A stretch of 64,000 nt of DNA, taken from the NCBI RefSeq assembly GCF_029892565.1, contig NZ_JARXVH010000008.1, positions 124,001 to 188,000 of the forward strand. Reading direction: 5' to 3'. Shown here in pieces: positions 39,401 to 46,928 of the stretch (positions are counted from its first letter, which is position 1; each line of letters begins with the position of its first letter). Under the pieces are notes generated by a model that searched no databases, was not told where the DNA came from, and was given only the letters and a program-made list of their open reading frames with translations. The DNA is from Streptomyces pseudovenezuelae. GTDB lineage: Bacteria > Actinomycetota > Actinomycetes > Streptomycetales > Streptomycetaceae. A program made the translations under genes and the position numbers.

Positions 39401-39646
39401 GGCGGAGCCGTCACCACCGCCCGCGCCACGTTCACCTCGGTCTACGGCCCGGTCTCCACCCATTGGCGGCAGCGCTCCGGCCGATTCACGCTGACCTGCG
39501 CGGTGCCGCCCAACACGACCGCCGAGGTGTGGATCCCCGCGTCCACCCCGGACGCGGTGACCCACACGCACGGAACGTACCTGCGCCAGGAGGACGACTG
39601 CGCGGTGTACCGGGTCGGCTCCGGCACTCACCGCTTCACCGCCTGA
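36419..39646 (+). CDS. Tat-exported alpha-L-rhamnosidase (GH78)
   Basis: A 1075-residue secreted enzyme that removes terminal alpha-L-rhamnose from glycosides or polysaccharides. Tat signal ISRRNMLAGAIATVAAATVG, cleaved near AMA. Domain order is typical of GH78: N-terminal fibronectin-like and Bac_rhamnosid_N parts (about 45-500; LSWPLASDRTGARQTAYQI, YRTRVQYQTYDVT), catalytic (alpha/alpha)6 barrel (about 600-980; TDTPARDERLGWTGD with Asp680/Glu681, EGAFTDVAP, TTMWERWDS, SFNHYAYGSVGEWMY), and a C-terminal beta domain (RPGYREIVIRPRPGG). GTG start with GAGGAG (36408-36413). Two palindromes upstream suggest induction by sugars. No other rhamnose genes are nearby. Confidence 0.93.
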   Translation: MISRRNMLAGAIATVAAATVGSGPAMAAPASGQTQAETQAQRNGLRVTAPTVEYVRHPLGVDAQRPRLSWPLASDRTGARQTAYQIRVATAASRLSRPDVWDSGKVTSGESVLVSYGGPGLKPRTRYHWSVRVWDADGHVSGWSAPSWWETGLMDAGQWSADWISAPASLVDAPSFEGGSWIWFPEGDPTSSVPAATRWFRRTAQLPDGITSATLAITADNVYAVSLNGVEVAHTDLDTDNEDWKRPAVIDVLGRVRAGDNVIAVAATNATEGPAGLVATLVVRTASGEQKVFTDASWKTTNQQPADGWRELEFDDAGWPAVRVAAAWGGGPWGRVVPVSYAVTQLRHEFRLPRRKVSRARLYATALGLYESHLNGSRVGLDQLAPGWTDYRTRVQYQTYDVTELLRPGTNAIGAYLAPGWYAGNVGMFGPGQYGQVPALLAQLEVEYADGTSERIVSGADWRATAGPIVTADLLNGETYDARKETPGWASPGFDDTGWLGVRGMGGVGDLGPDLIVAQVDGPVRVERELKPTKITQPKPGVHVLDLGQNMVGSVRLRVSGDAGTTVRLRHAEVLNPDGTIYTANLRTAAATDTYTLKGGGKEEIYEPRFAFHGFRYVEVTGFPGTPSAGAVTGRVMHTSAPFTLDFETDVPMLNQLHHNITWGQRGNFLSVPTDTPARDERLGWTGDINVFAPTAAYTMESARFLSKWLVDLRDSRTAEGAFTDVAPMVGTVGNGTAGWGDAGVTVPWSLYQAYGDRQVLADAWPSVQTWLAYLEKNSAGLLRPDQGYGDWLNVEDETPKDVIATAYFAHSADLAARMAEALGKDAAPYLDLFQRVRTAFQGAYLASDGRIKGDTQTAYVLALSMNLLPDASRKPAADRLVALIEAKDWHLSTGFLGTPRLLPVLTDTGHTDVAYRLLQQRSFPSWGYQIDRGSTTMWERWDSIRPDGSFQDAGMNSFNHYAYGSVGEWMYTNIAGIAAGRPGYREIVIRPRPGGAVTTARATFTSVYGPVSTHWRQRSGRFTLTCAVPPNTTAEVWIPASTPDAVTHTHGTYLRQEDDCAVYRVGSGTHRFTA

Positions 39647-39657
39647 TCAAGGGGTGC

Positions 39658-39690
39658 GGCTGCCCGGAGCGGTCACCGTCCCGGGCAGCC
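39658..39690 (+). terminator. Terminator of the rhamnosidase gene
   Basis: GGCTGCCCGG and CCGGGCAGCC pair with a 13-nt loop, 11 bp after the stop codon. Confidence 0.7.
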
Positions 39691-39770
39691 GAGGGGTCGG
39701 ACGGCGGGCCCTGTGGCAGTTGGTGCCCGCCCTTGGCCGGGGCTCCGGAATCGCCACGCCCTCCCCATGG

Positions 39771-42700
39771 TCATTCCACTTGCTCGCGAGAGGTTGCGGG
39801 GCGCTGCCCGCCATCGGAGGTTTCCGACGATCCTGCATCCGATCGCTGTGCAGTCTCGACCGCCTTGCGAGCATCGGCGAGGTTGTTGCGGCTGGTCACG
39901 GTGGAGGGGTGGATATCGCCCAGCACTTGCTCCCGCTGGGCGAGGGTGACCTCGTACAGCGGAAGGGCACGAGCCGGATCCCCCGCCGCTTCGTAGGCAA
40001 TGGCGAGGTTGCTGCGGCTGGTCAACGTGGAGGGGTGGGTGTCGCCCAGGACTTGCTCCCGCTGAGCCAGAGTGACCTCGTACAGAGCGACCGCCCGTTC
40101 CACATCCCCCGCCGCCCTGCAAGCGCCGGCGAGAAGGCTGCGGCTGACCAAGGTGTCCGGGTGGGTGTCGCCCAGCATCTGCTCCCGCTGGGCCAGATTG
40201 ACCTCATAGAGAGCGACCGCCCGCCCCGCATCCCCCGCCTTTTTGTAGGCGTGGGCCAGGTTGCCGCGGCTGGCCAGAGTGTCCGGGTGAGTGTCGCCGA
40301 GCACCTGTTCCCGCTGGGCGAGGGTGGCCTCGTACAGCGGAGTGGCCCGCCCCGGATCCCCTGCCGCTGTATAGGCGTGGGCCAGGCTGTTACGTCTGGC
40401 CCAGGTGTCGGCGTGAGTGTCGCCGAGCACCCGCTCGGACCGGGTGAGGGTGGCTTCGTAGAGAGCGATGGCCCGCGCCAGATCCCCCGCCGCCTCGTAG
40501 GCCCCGGCGAGGCTGCTGCCACTGCTCAGCGTGTCGGGGTGGGTGTCGCCGAGCACCCGCTCCCGCTGAGCCAGAGTGACCTCGAACAGCGAGATGGCGA
40601 GCTCCACATCCCCCGCCGCCTCATAGGCGTAGGCCAGGTTGTTGCGGGTGTTCAATGTGCGCGGGTGGTTGTTGCCGAGCACCTGTTCCCGCTGGGCGAG
40701 GGTGGCTTCGTAGAGGGCGGTCGCCCGGGCCAGATCCCCCGCCGCCTTGTAGGCATGGGCCAGGCTGTTGCGGCTGATCAGGGTGTCGGGGTGGGTGTCG
40801 CCGAGCACCCGCTCCTGCTGGGCGAGGGTGGCCTCGTAGAGAGCGATCGCCCGGCCCGGATCCCCCGCCGCCTCGTAGGCGGCGGCAAGGCTGCTACGGG
40901 TTTTCAAGGTGTGCGGATTGGTGTCGCCCAGTACCCGCTCCCGCTGGGCGAGGGTGGCCTCGTACAGCGGGACGGCCCGTCCCAGATCCCCCGCCTTCTT
41001 GTAGGCAAGGGCGAGGTTGTTGCGGCTGGTGAGAGTGGCGGGGTGGATGTCGCCGAGCACCTGCTCCCGCAGGGCGAGGGTGGCCTCGAACAGGGGAGTG
41101 GCGCGCTCCAGATCCTCCGCCGCCAGATACGCGAGGGCGAGGTTGTTGCGGGTGTTCAAGGTGAATCTGTGGGTGCCCCCGAGCACCTCCTCCCGCTGGG
41201 CGAGGGTGGCCTCGTAGAGAGCGATCGCCCGCCCCAGATCCCCCGCCTCCTCATAGGCACCGGCGAGACTGTTGCGGCTGACCAGGGTGTCGGGGTGCGT
41301 ATCGCCGAGCACCTGCTCCTGCTGAGCGAGAGCCGCCTCGTAGAGAGCGATCGCCCGGCCCAGATCCCCCGACTCCTCGTAGGCGGCGGCGAGGTCGGTA
41401 CGGCTGATCAGGGTGTCGGGGGCGGTGTCGCCGAGCACCTGCTCCTGCTGAGCGAGAGCCGCCTCGTAGAGAGCGATCGCCCGGCCCAGATCCCCCGCCG
41501 CCTTGTAGGCGCCGGCGAGGTTGGTACGGCTGGTGAGGGTGGAGGGATGGGTGTCCCCCAGCGCCTGTTCGGACTCCGCGAGGACAGCTCTGCGCAGGGG
41601 GATGGAATGAGCGTCGCGGCCCTGCCTGAACAGATACCGGGCGGCGGCTCGAAAAAGGCCGGCGGTCCGGGGTGAGGCGGGACGGCTCAGCGATGTGGAT
41701 TCGGCCAGGGCGAAGACATGAGGGAGCAGACGCTCCCACCGCGTGTTCACCTCCGTAGCGCCATCGGTCCCGTCAGGAACGGCCTCCCTCAGAACCTGTT
41801 CGGCTTCCTGCCGGCCCGGGGCAGCACCGTCGGGATCAGGTGTGGCGCGGGTACGCAGCACCATCTGCACCAGACGGTGCACGGTGATCGCCCGACGGTC
41901 GGCGGTGAAGGCGATCATGTTGTAGGCGTGGAGCACGCCCAGCGCGTCGCCCAGGGCGATCGGGTCGGTGGCCAGCGGGGCGAGGAGATCCCGGGGGATG
42001 TCGTCCGGGGCCAGCCACGCGAGCGTGTGCAGCAGTTCGAGAGCCAGCGGGTCACGGTCTTCGATCGCGCTCAGAGTGTGGAGCCAGATACGGGCGATCG
42101 TGCGTTCCGGGTCGGTTCCGTCCGCCGCCCTGTCGAGGCCCCGTCCCAGCAACTGCCGGTACAGGCCCAGATCGGTGCCGGTCTGGAAGAGATAGGCCCC
42201 CACCTGCTCCAGCGCCAAGGGCAGATACCCGAGTTCGGCGGCCAGATCACTGGCCTGGCGTCGCTGCTCCGCGGAAGGGGACCGTCCCTGTCCGAGAGCG
42301 AGTGTGCACAGCAGCTCTGCTGACGCGTCCGGGTCCATCACGTCCAAAACCATGGTGGGGGCGATGGTGTGCCAGCCTGTCGCCTTGCGGCTGGTCGCCA
42401 GGCGATGGCCGTCCGACAGGGCACCGAGGTAGTGGCGCAGGTCGGTCGGGTCCTCGACGTTGTCGAAGATCAGCAGCCAGCCCGGATGCCATTGCAGCCA
42501 GACGATCGCCCATGCCGCTCGGTCCTCAACTCTCACCGCGGCGGCCCATTGCGGGCACAACCTCATGGCCAGCGCGGCCAGACTCGTGATGATCTGGTCG
42601 GTGGACTCGGCAGTGATCCACCACACCAGCGTGTAATCCGACCGGTACTCATGGGCGTAGTGCAGCGCGAGAGAACTCTTCCCGATCCCGCCCAGCCCGT

Positions 42701-43001
42701 GGATGACCCGCGTCCCGGAGGGGGCTTGAGTCACCGCGGCCTCACCGTCCCGGTCCAACAGCCCCCGTAGCCGCTTCAGTTCCCGGTCCCGGCCCACGAA
42801 CACCCCGGACGCCGATCCCGGAAGATTCGCCGCCCCCGGCGGCGCGCTCACCTCCCGCGCCCAGCGCACCGCCTCCGGCGGCAGCATCACAACCCGGGCA
42901 CCATCACCCGTGATCGCCACTTCGATGCGGCCGGCAGCCGCGACCGATCGCGGGCCCAGAGCCTGTGGCCCGCCTGCCGCGGCCTGGTGATCACTGGTCA
43001 C
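39771..43001 (-). CDS. NB-ARC/STAND NTPase with 13 tetratricopeptide repeats
   Basis: A 1076-residue protein. It starts at the GTG that overlaps the stop of the upstream small gene by 11 nt (coupled translation). Short N-terminal leader (about 1-60), NTPase (about 65-400: FVGRDRELKRLRGLL, Walker A HGLGGIGKSSLALHY, Walker B WLLIFDNVEDP, winged-helix-like LGYLPLALEQVGAYL), linker, then kinesin-light-chain type TPRs of 42 residues from about 500 to 1045. I count 13 full copies of the form LGDTHPDTL-SR-NLA-AY-AAGD-RA-LYE-LAQREQV plus a partial one. STAND NTPases bind a ligand through such repeats and oligomerise; many act as signalling hubs or anti-phage sensors. The small partner upstream may be the effector. 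Function here is inferred. Confidence 0.85.
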   Translation of the reverse strand: MTSDHQAAAGGPQALGPRSVAAAGRIEVAITGDGARVVMLPPEAVRWAREVSAPPGAANLPGSASGVFVGRDRELKRLRGLLDRDGEAAVTQAPSGTRVIHGLGGIGKSSLALHYAHEYRSDYTLVWWITAESTDQIITSLAALAMRLCPQWAAAVRVEDRAAWAIVWLQWHPGWLLIFDNVEDPTDLRHYLGALSDGHRLATSRKATGWHTIAPTMVLDVMDPDASAELLCTLALGQGRSPSAEQRRQASDLAAELGYLPLALEQVGAYLFQTGTDLGLYRQLLGRGLDRAADGTDPERTIARIWLHTLSAIEDRDPLALELLHTLAWLAPDDIPRDLLAPLATDPIALGDALGVLHAYNMIAFTADRRAITVHRLVQMVLRTRATPDPDGAAPGRQEAEQVLREAVPDGTDGATEVNTRWERLLPHVFALAESTSLSRPASPRTAGLFRAAARYLFRQGRDAHSIPLRRAVLAESEQALGDTHPSTLTSRTNLAGAYKAAGDLGRAIALYEAALAQQEQVLGDTAPDTLISRTDLAAAYEESGDLGRAIALYEAALAQQEQVLGDTHPDTLVSRNSLAGAYEEAGDLGRAIALYEATLAQREEVLGGTHRFTLNTRNNLALAYLAAEDLERATPLFEATLALREQVLGDIHPATLTSRNNLALAYKKAGDLGRAVPLYEATLAQRERVLGDTNPHTLKTRSSLAAAYEAAGDPGRAIALYEATLAQQERVLGDTHPDTLISRNSLAHAYKAAGDLARATALYEATLAQREQVLGNNHPRTLNTRNNLAYAYEAAGDVELAISLFEVTLAQRERVLGDTHPDTLSSGSSLAGAYEAAGDLARAIALYEATLTRSERVLGDTHADTWARRNSLAHAYTAAGDPGRATPLYEATLAQREQVLGDTHPDTLASRGNLAHAYKKAGDAGRAVALYEVNLAQREQMLGDTHPDTLVSRSLLAGACRAAGDVERAVALYEVTLAQREQVLGDTHPSTLTSRSNLAIAYEAAGDPARALPLYEVTLAQREQVLGDIHPSTVTSRNNLADARKAVETAQRSDAGSSETSDGGQRPATSREQVE
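39830..41590 (-). repeat. Tandem 126-bp DNA repeats encoding the TPRs
   Basis: About 13-14 copies of a 126-bp unit, several nearly identical at nucleotide level (GAGCACCTGCTCCCG recurs). Copy number could change by recombination without loss of frame. Confidence 0.8.
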
Positions 43002-43416
43002 GGCTGAGCGAGACGTTGTCACCGGTGACCGCGGTACCGATCGTCTGGGCGGCGATGGAGCGCTCACCCGACGCGGTCACAGTCACCGGTCCAGCGACAG
43101 AAGGCAGCAGTCCGGCCAGTTCCCGCAGCAACTCGGCGTCCTCGCGTACCGCGCGCCGGAGCTGCTGCCGCAGTGCCGCGGCCGCGTCCTCATCGTCGAC
43201 TGCCTCGGCCGCGTCCTGCACCGCGGCCTCCAGTTCGGCACGCCCCTGCTCGTCCCGACGGCGCCACACCGACTGCAGCATGCGCCGCCCCACGTTCGCC
43301 GTCGCATCGACAGCGGCGTTCTCCGTCCGGGTCAGCACTCCCGCGCCATAGGCCCCCAGGGCCGCCGTCAGGTACGGGCCCGCCTGCCCCACAAACTGAA
43401 CGATCTCCGCACTCAT
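42991..43416 (-). CDS. Small partner protein of the NTPase-TPR gene
   Basis: 141 residues, not a recognised family. The N-terminus has a hydrophobic, membrane-helix-like stretch (IVQFVGQAGPYLTAALGAYGAGVL), followed by a charged helical region (WRRRDEQGRAELEAAVQDAAEAVDDEDAAAALRQQLRRAVREDAELLRELA) and a Gly/Thr-rich tail (VTVTASGERSIAAQTIGTAVTGDNVSL). The downstream NTPase carries a related GRIEVAITGDGARVV motif in its N-terminus. Start ATG has AAGGAG. Translation of the NTPase begins inside its last codons, so the two likely act together, perhaps with this as membrane-linked adaptor or effector. Confidence 0.7.
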   Translation of the reverse strand: MSAEIVQFVGQAGPYLTAALGAYGAGVLTRTENAAVDATANVGRRMLQSVWRRRDEQGRAELEAAVQDAAEAVDDEDAAAALRQQLRRAVREDAELLRELAGLLPSVAGPVTVTASGERSIAAQTIGTAVTGDNVSLSRDQ

Positions 43417-43635
43417 CCCCGACTCCTTGGCCTGCGGCCCTGCTTGTACCGCAGACTCAGCATAGGGAAACGCCACGGGCGCGGCTCTCCCGAACAGACC
43501 GACGCGGTGAACCCGTGATCGTGGTCGGTCGCCGTCAGCCCGCCAGTAGGCTGGGGCAGCTGCGGCATCCCCACCAACACCCGTCCCCGCAAAGGGACAT
43601 GGCCGGCAGCGGTCGAGTCGTCTCCCTGCGTGAGG

Positions 43636-44814
43636 ATGGAACTGAAGGTGCTGATAGCGGGCCGGTACCGGCTGAACACCACCATCGGACGCGGCGCGAT
43701 GGGAGAGGTCTGGCAGGCGTACGACGAGATGGGCCGCAGACCGGTGGCCGTCAAACTCCTGCACGCCCAGAACTCCGAACCCACCGCCGCCGCCCGCTTC
43801 CGCCTGGAGGCCCAGACCGCGGGCCGGCTCAGCCACCCCCATGTGGTCGGCGTCCTCGACTTCGGTGAGCAGGAGGGCCGTCTGTTCCTGGTGATGGAGC
43901 TGGTCGAGGGCGACAGTCTCGCCCACTTGCTGACCCAGGCGGGCTCCCTGCCGGCCGAGGAAGTCGCCCGCATCGCCGCCCAGTCGGCCGCCGGGCTCGC
44001 CGCCGCACACGAACAGGGCATCGTGCACCGGGACATCAAGCCCGGCAACCTCCTCCTCGACGCCGACCGGTCCGTGAAGATCGGCGACTTCGGCATCGCG
44101 CAGTTCATGAACGACCCGGGAGGGGCGCTCACCGCGACCGGCCAACTCGTCGGAACCAGCCTGTACATCGCCCCCGAACGTGCCCTCGGCCAGGCCGCCG
44201 GGCCGGCGTCCGACGTCTACTCGCTCGGCTGCGTGCTCTACCAACTCCTCACCGGACAACCGCCGTTCCGCGCCGGCAGCCCCATAGCCGTCCTCCACCA
44301 CCACCTCGACACGGCCCCCGTACCACCGAGGGAGCTCGGCGCCAGACTGCCGCCCGCCTTCGAGAACTACTTACTCGGTCTCCTCGCCAAGCGACCCGAG
44401 GACCGCCCCACGGCGCGGCAGGCGGCCGAGTGGTTCGCCGCAGGCGCCTGGAGAGGGCGTCCCGAGCCCCTCCCCGCAGCCGTACCGCACCCCGAGCCGC
44501 ACGCGACCCCCTGGAATCCGTCCGTGGGGTCCAGCTGGAACTCGGCTCCCGGCTCCGCGACCACATACGCCTTCCCGTCCGCCGTCACCAGTACCGCTCC
44601 GTCCCACCGGACCCGACGTCGGCAACGAACAGGACTCCGCGCCGTCGTCGTACCTCGATCCAGGGCAGCGGGCACCATCGCCGCCGTGGTCGTCTTCCTC
44701 GCCGCACTGCTGGTCGGCGTGGCCTTGTTCTCCCCCGACCACAGCTCGGCGGATACACCACCGACTGATCCGCCCCGCACCACGAGCACCACCCCAGCAC
44801 CCCCTCAGCCCTGA
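43636..44814 (+). CDS. Membrane-anchored Ser/Thr protein kinase (PknB type)
   Basis: A Hanks-type kinase of about 392 residues. Kinase domain about 8-265: glycine loop IGRGAMGEVWQAYD, VAVKLLHAQ with the ATP lysine, HRDIKPGNLLLDADRSVKIGDFG (catalytic loop and DFG) and GTSLYIAPERALG (APE-like). The juxtamembrane part is Pro/Ser/Arg rich. One transmembrane helix (AGTIAAVVVFLAALLVGVALF, about 345-365) leads to a short Thr/Pro-rich outer tail with no PASTA repeats. A GTG at 43630 or 43648 could also be the start; none has a clear ribosome site, so a leaderless transcript is possible. It is divergent from the small partner protein, suggesting a link with the NTPase system. Confidence 0.88.
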   Translation: MELKVLIAGRYRLNTTIGRGAMGEVWQAYDEMGRRPVAVKLLHAQNSEPTAAARFRLEAQTAGRLSHPHVVGVLDFGEQEGRLFLVMELVEGDSLAHLLTQAGSLPAEEVARIAAQSAAGLAAAHEQGIVHRDIKPGNLLLDADRSVKIGDFGIAQFMNDPGGALTATGQLVGTSLYIAPERALGQAAGPASDVYSLGCVLYQLLTGQPPFRAGSPIAVLHHHLDTAPVPPRELGARLPPAFENYLLGLLAKRPEDRPTARQAAEWFAAGAWRGRPEPLPAAVPHPEPHATPWNPSVGSSWNSAPGSATTYAFPSAVTSTAPSHRTRRRQRTGLRAVVVPRSRAAGTIAAVVVFLAALLVGVALFSPDHSSADTPPTDPPRTTSTTPAPPQP

Positions 44815-45248
44815 CCTCTCCTCCGACCAGCGGCAAGGCGCCCGGAAGTGAGAGGTCCGCTTCGCCCACGCGGCTTCGGCCCGTGCTGTCGTCACACCCC
44901 GGCCCTCAACCCCGGCCCTCAAGGGTGACGGCACCCCGATCGCCGCCGCGAGTTGCTCGGCCGGATCCTCGCACCGATCCGCGGACCTCCCGTATCCCCG
45001 TCCTGCGTCCCCTCCCTTTGACGACGGCGGGGGAGCTCTCGTACCGCTCGTACCGCTCCACGGCGGCTTGATCACCTGACTGGGCACCAACTGCACGAAC
45101 CTCCGGCCGGCCGCTTCGGCCGAAGTCGGCCTACCCCCGCCGGGCGCGGCTGGGCACACTGACCGCACCACAGCACGCGGGCACAGCACGCCCGTTGACC
45201 CATCGGACGTGCTCCGACCTGACCTACCGACCTCGGGGAGACTGGCTG
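44815..45248. other. Gap between the kinase and protease genes
   Basis: 434 bp without a recognisable gene. It holds a direct repeat of CCCCGGCCCTCAA (about 44897-44922) and a tandem CTCGTACCG (about 45040-45057). Short open frames on both strands have no ribosome site. The last 100 bp should carry the protease promoter, but I see no clear -35/-10. Confidence 0.5.
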
Positions 45249-46145
45249 ATGAGAGCACCCCGTACCACCATCAGGCGTTCGCGAACGATCGCCTCGGTGT
45301 TGAGCCTGCTCATCGTGACCGCCCTCGCGGTATCCGACACCGGCGCGTCCGCAGCGCCCAAGGTCGGCGCCGCACCGTCCGGCGCCTCGGTGACCGGCGT
45401 GACCTCTGCCGTCGAGTCCCTGGGAATCGCCGGGACGACCTGGGCCGTCGACGAGCGCACCGGGAAGCTGCGGGTGCTCGCCGATTCCACGGTTTCGGAC
45501 TCGGACCTGGTCCGACTGCGCGAGTCCGCCCGGCAGTTCGCGGGTGCCATGTCCGTCGAGCGAGTCGGCGGACGACTGCGCACCCTCCTGTCGGGCGGCG
45601 ACGGCGTCTACGCGGCCGCCTGGCGCTGCTCGGCCGGGGTCAACGTACAAAGTGGCTCCACGTACTACTTCGTCACCGCCGGCCATTGCACCGACGGCGC
45701 GTCCACCTGGTACACCACTTCTGGCCTGACCACGACGATCGGCCCGACCGTCGCCACCAGCTTCCCCAGCGACGACTTCGGTGTCGTCCGTTACACCAAC
45801 CCGGCTGTCCCACACCCCGGCACCATCGGATCCGTCGACATCACCGGGACCGCGACCGCCTACCCCGGCCAGAGCGTCTGCCGTCGGGGAGCGACCACCG
45901 GTGTCCGCTGCGGCGTGGTCACCGCACTGAACGCGACCGTCAACTACGGGAGCGGAGCGGTCGTCTACGGGCTGATCCAGACCAATATCTGCGCCGAGCC
46001 GGGCGACAGCGGCGGCCCGCTCTACGCCGGCGACAAGGTCATCGGCATCCTCTCCGGGGGCTCCGGGAACTGTGCGGCGGGAGGGAGCACTTACTACCAG
46101 CCGATCCAGGAAGTGCTCAACGCCTATGGGCTGTCCGTCTATTGA
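45249..46145 (+). CDS. Streptogrisin-type secreted serine protease (S1 family)
   Basis: A 298-residue preproenzyme, matching the length of streptogrisin A/B precursors. Signal helix (IASVLSLLIVTALAVSDTG, cleavage near ASA), a short propeptide (about 40-115: VESLGIAGTTWAVDERTGKL, DSDLVRLRESARQFAG) and a mature chymotrypsin-like domain. The catalytic triad is visible: His146 in VTAGHCTDG, Asp176 in SDDFGVVRYTN and Ser254 in EPGDSGGPL. Cysteine pairs CSAG/HC and CRRG/RCGV match the family disulfides. ATG start with a GGGGAG site. Secreted proteases of this type degrade proteins in the medium. Confidence 0.92.
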   Translation: MRAPRTTIRRSRTIASVLSLLIVTALAVSDTGASAAPKVGAAPSGASVTGVTSAVESLGIAGTTWAVDERTGKLRVLADSTVSDSDLVRLRESARQFAGAMSVERVGGRLRTLLSGGDGVYAAAWRCSAGVNVQSGSTYYFVTAGHCTDGASTWYTTSGLTTTIGPTVATSFPSDDFGVVRYTNPAVPHPGTIGSVDITGTATAYPGQSVCRRGATTGVRCGVVTALNATVNYGSGAVVYGLIQTNICAEPGDSGGPLYAGDKVIGILSGGSGNCAAGGSTYYQPIQEVLNAYGLSVY

Positions 46146-46599
46146 CGAAGAGTCGGTCGCCGGGACGGTGGCGGGAAGGGTTCGACATACGGAATTGGGG
46201 CGCCGGTCAGATCTCTCAGCAGCGACGGCAGCAGTCGGTCGGTGGGCTGGTCCGGCAGCATCACCAGGGCGTGCGCGCGGGCGGCGTCCGCGCCCCACTG
46301 GGCCGTACGGACCAGCTCCGCCTCGACGTCCGGGTCCTTCTCGAACACGAAGACCATGGCCCGCGCCCGACCCCAGGCGCCATGTGCCGGATCCCCAACA
46401 GCCGGAGGAGCGCGGGAACATCACCGGGCACGCCCAGCTCCAGAGAGGTCCGCCTGCGCACCCACGGATCGTCGTCGTCCATCAGCGCGGGCAGGATGAA
46501 GGTGGTGCGGGAACGGGGTGACGAGCGGTCCAAGCCGTCGCGCACATGCGCAACCGCGCTCTGACCGCGCTCTGACCGCGTGATCAAGACAGCCGTCAT
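46139..46599 (-). pseudogene. Decayed HEAT-repeat protein
   Basis: From ATG 46599 one frame gives LPALMDDDDPWVRRRTSLEL and GDVPALLRLLG, a HEAT-like repeat (D-D-x-W-V-R-R.. P-A-L-L-R-L-L). At about 46385-46400 the sense continues in the next frame as DPAHGAWGRARAMVFVFEKD, DVEAELVRTAQWGADAARAH, and PSLLRDL to a stop at 46139. Either a frameshift or two fragments. It overlaps the protease stop by a few bases. Confidence 0.4.
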
Positions 46600-46928
46600 C
46601 GAACCCTGACCTGCAAAATCACGGCCTTCTGCAACACGCCTCCGCCAGACGCTGAGTGGGCTCCGTAAGCAGGCCGGCCCCGCCACGTCCCTCCACTCGA
46701 CAACCGCGAAGTCGACGGCTCCGCGCAACGACGCGCTCTCGATCCTCCGCAAACACAACGCCGGGGCAGAAGCCCTGGATTCGATCGTGGAAAGGAGCAT
46801 CGCCGCCCGCTGACAACAACTCGCAGAGCTCCGCAAGCCCAAGCCCTACGAGGAGTTCGGACGCCCAGGCAGAAGGGCGCGTCGATCACCCTCTGGCCGA
46901 CGACAGGCGGCAGCCAGGGTGGTGGCCG
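46600..46928. other. Gene-free gap, possibly decayed
   Basis: 329 bp with no credible gene. A plus-strand frame ending at 46813 (NDALSILRKHNAGAEALDSI then a stop) could be the tail of a lost helical protein, but it has no start or ribosome site. Confidence 0.3.

Noticed and set aside
36389..39631. 1080-codon minus-strand frame opposite the rhamnosidase
   Set aside because: Antisense shadow; Val/Gly/Arg-rich without motifs. The plus strand is a full GH78 enzyme with Tat signal.
39830..41590. CRISPR array possibility for the spaced repeats
   Set aside because: Repeat units are 126 bp without unique spacers and encode a TPR consensus in frame.
39654..41675. Plus-strand repetitive open frame opposite the TPR region
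   Set aside because: Its periodic sequence (repeated EHLLPLGEGGLV-like units) merely mirrors the 126-bp TPR repeats on the other strand; no start signal.
43417..44304. Minus-strand extension upstream of the small partner gene
   Set aside because: Antisense to the kinase; composition is Gly/Arg-rich and the ATG at 43416 has an AAGGAG site.
44371..45258. Minus-strand frame overlapping the kinase end and following gap
   Set aside because: Only a short stretch (CEDPAEQLAAAIGV) looks protein-like; no family match and no start signal.
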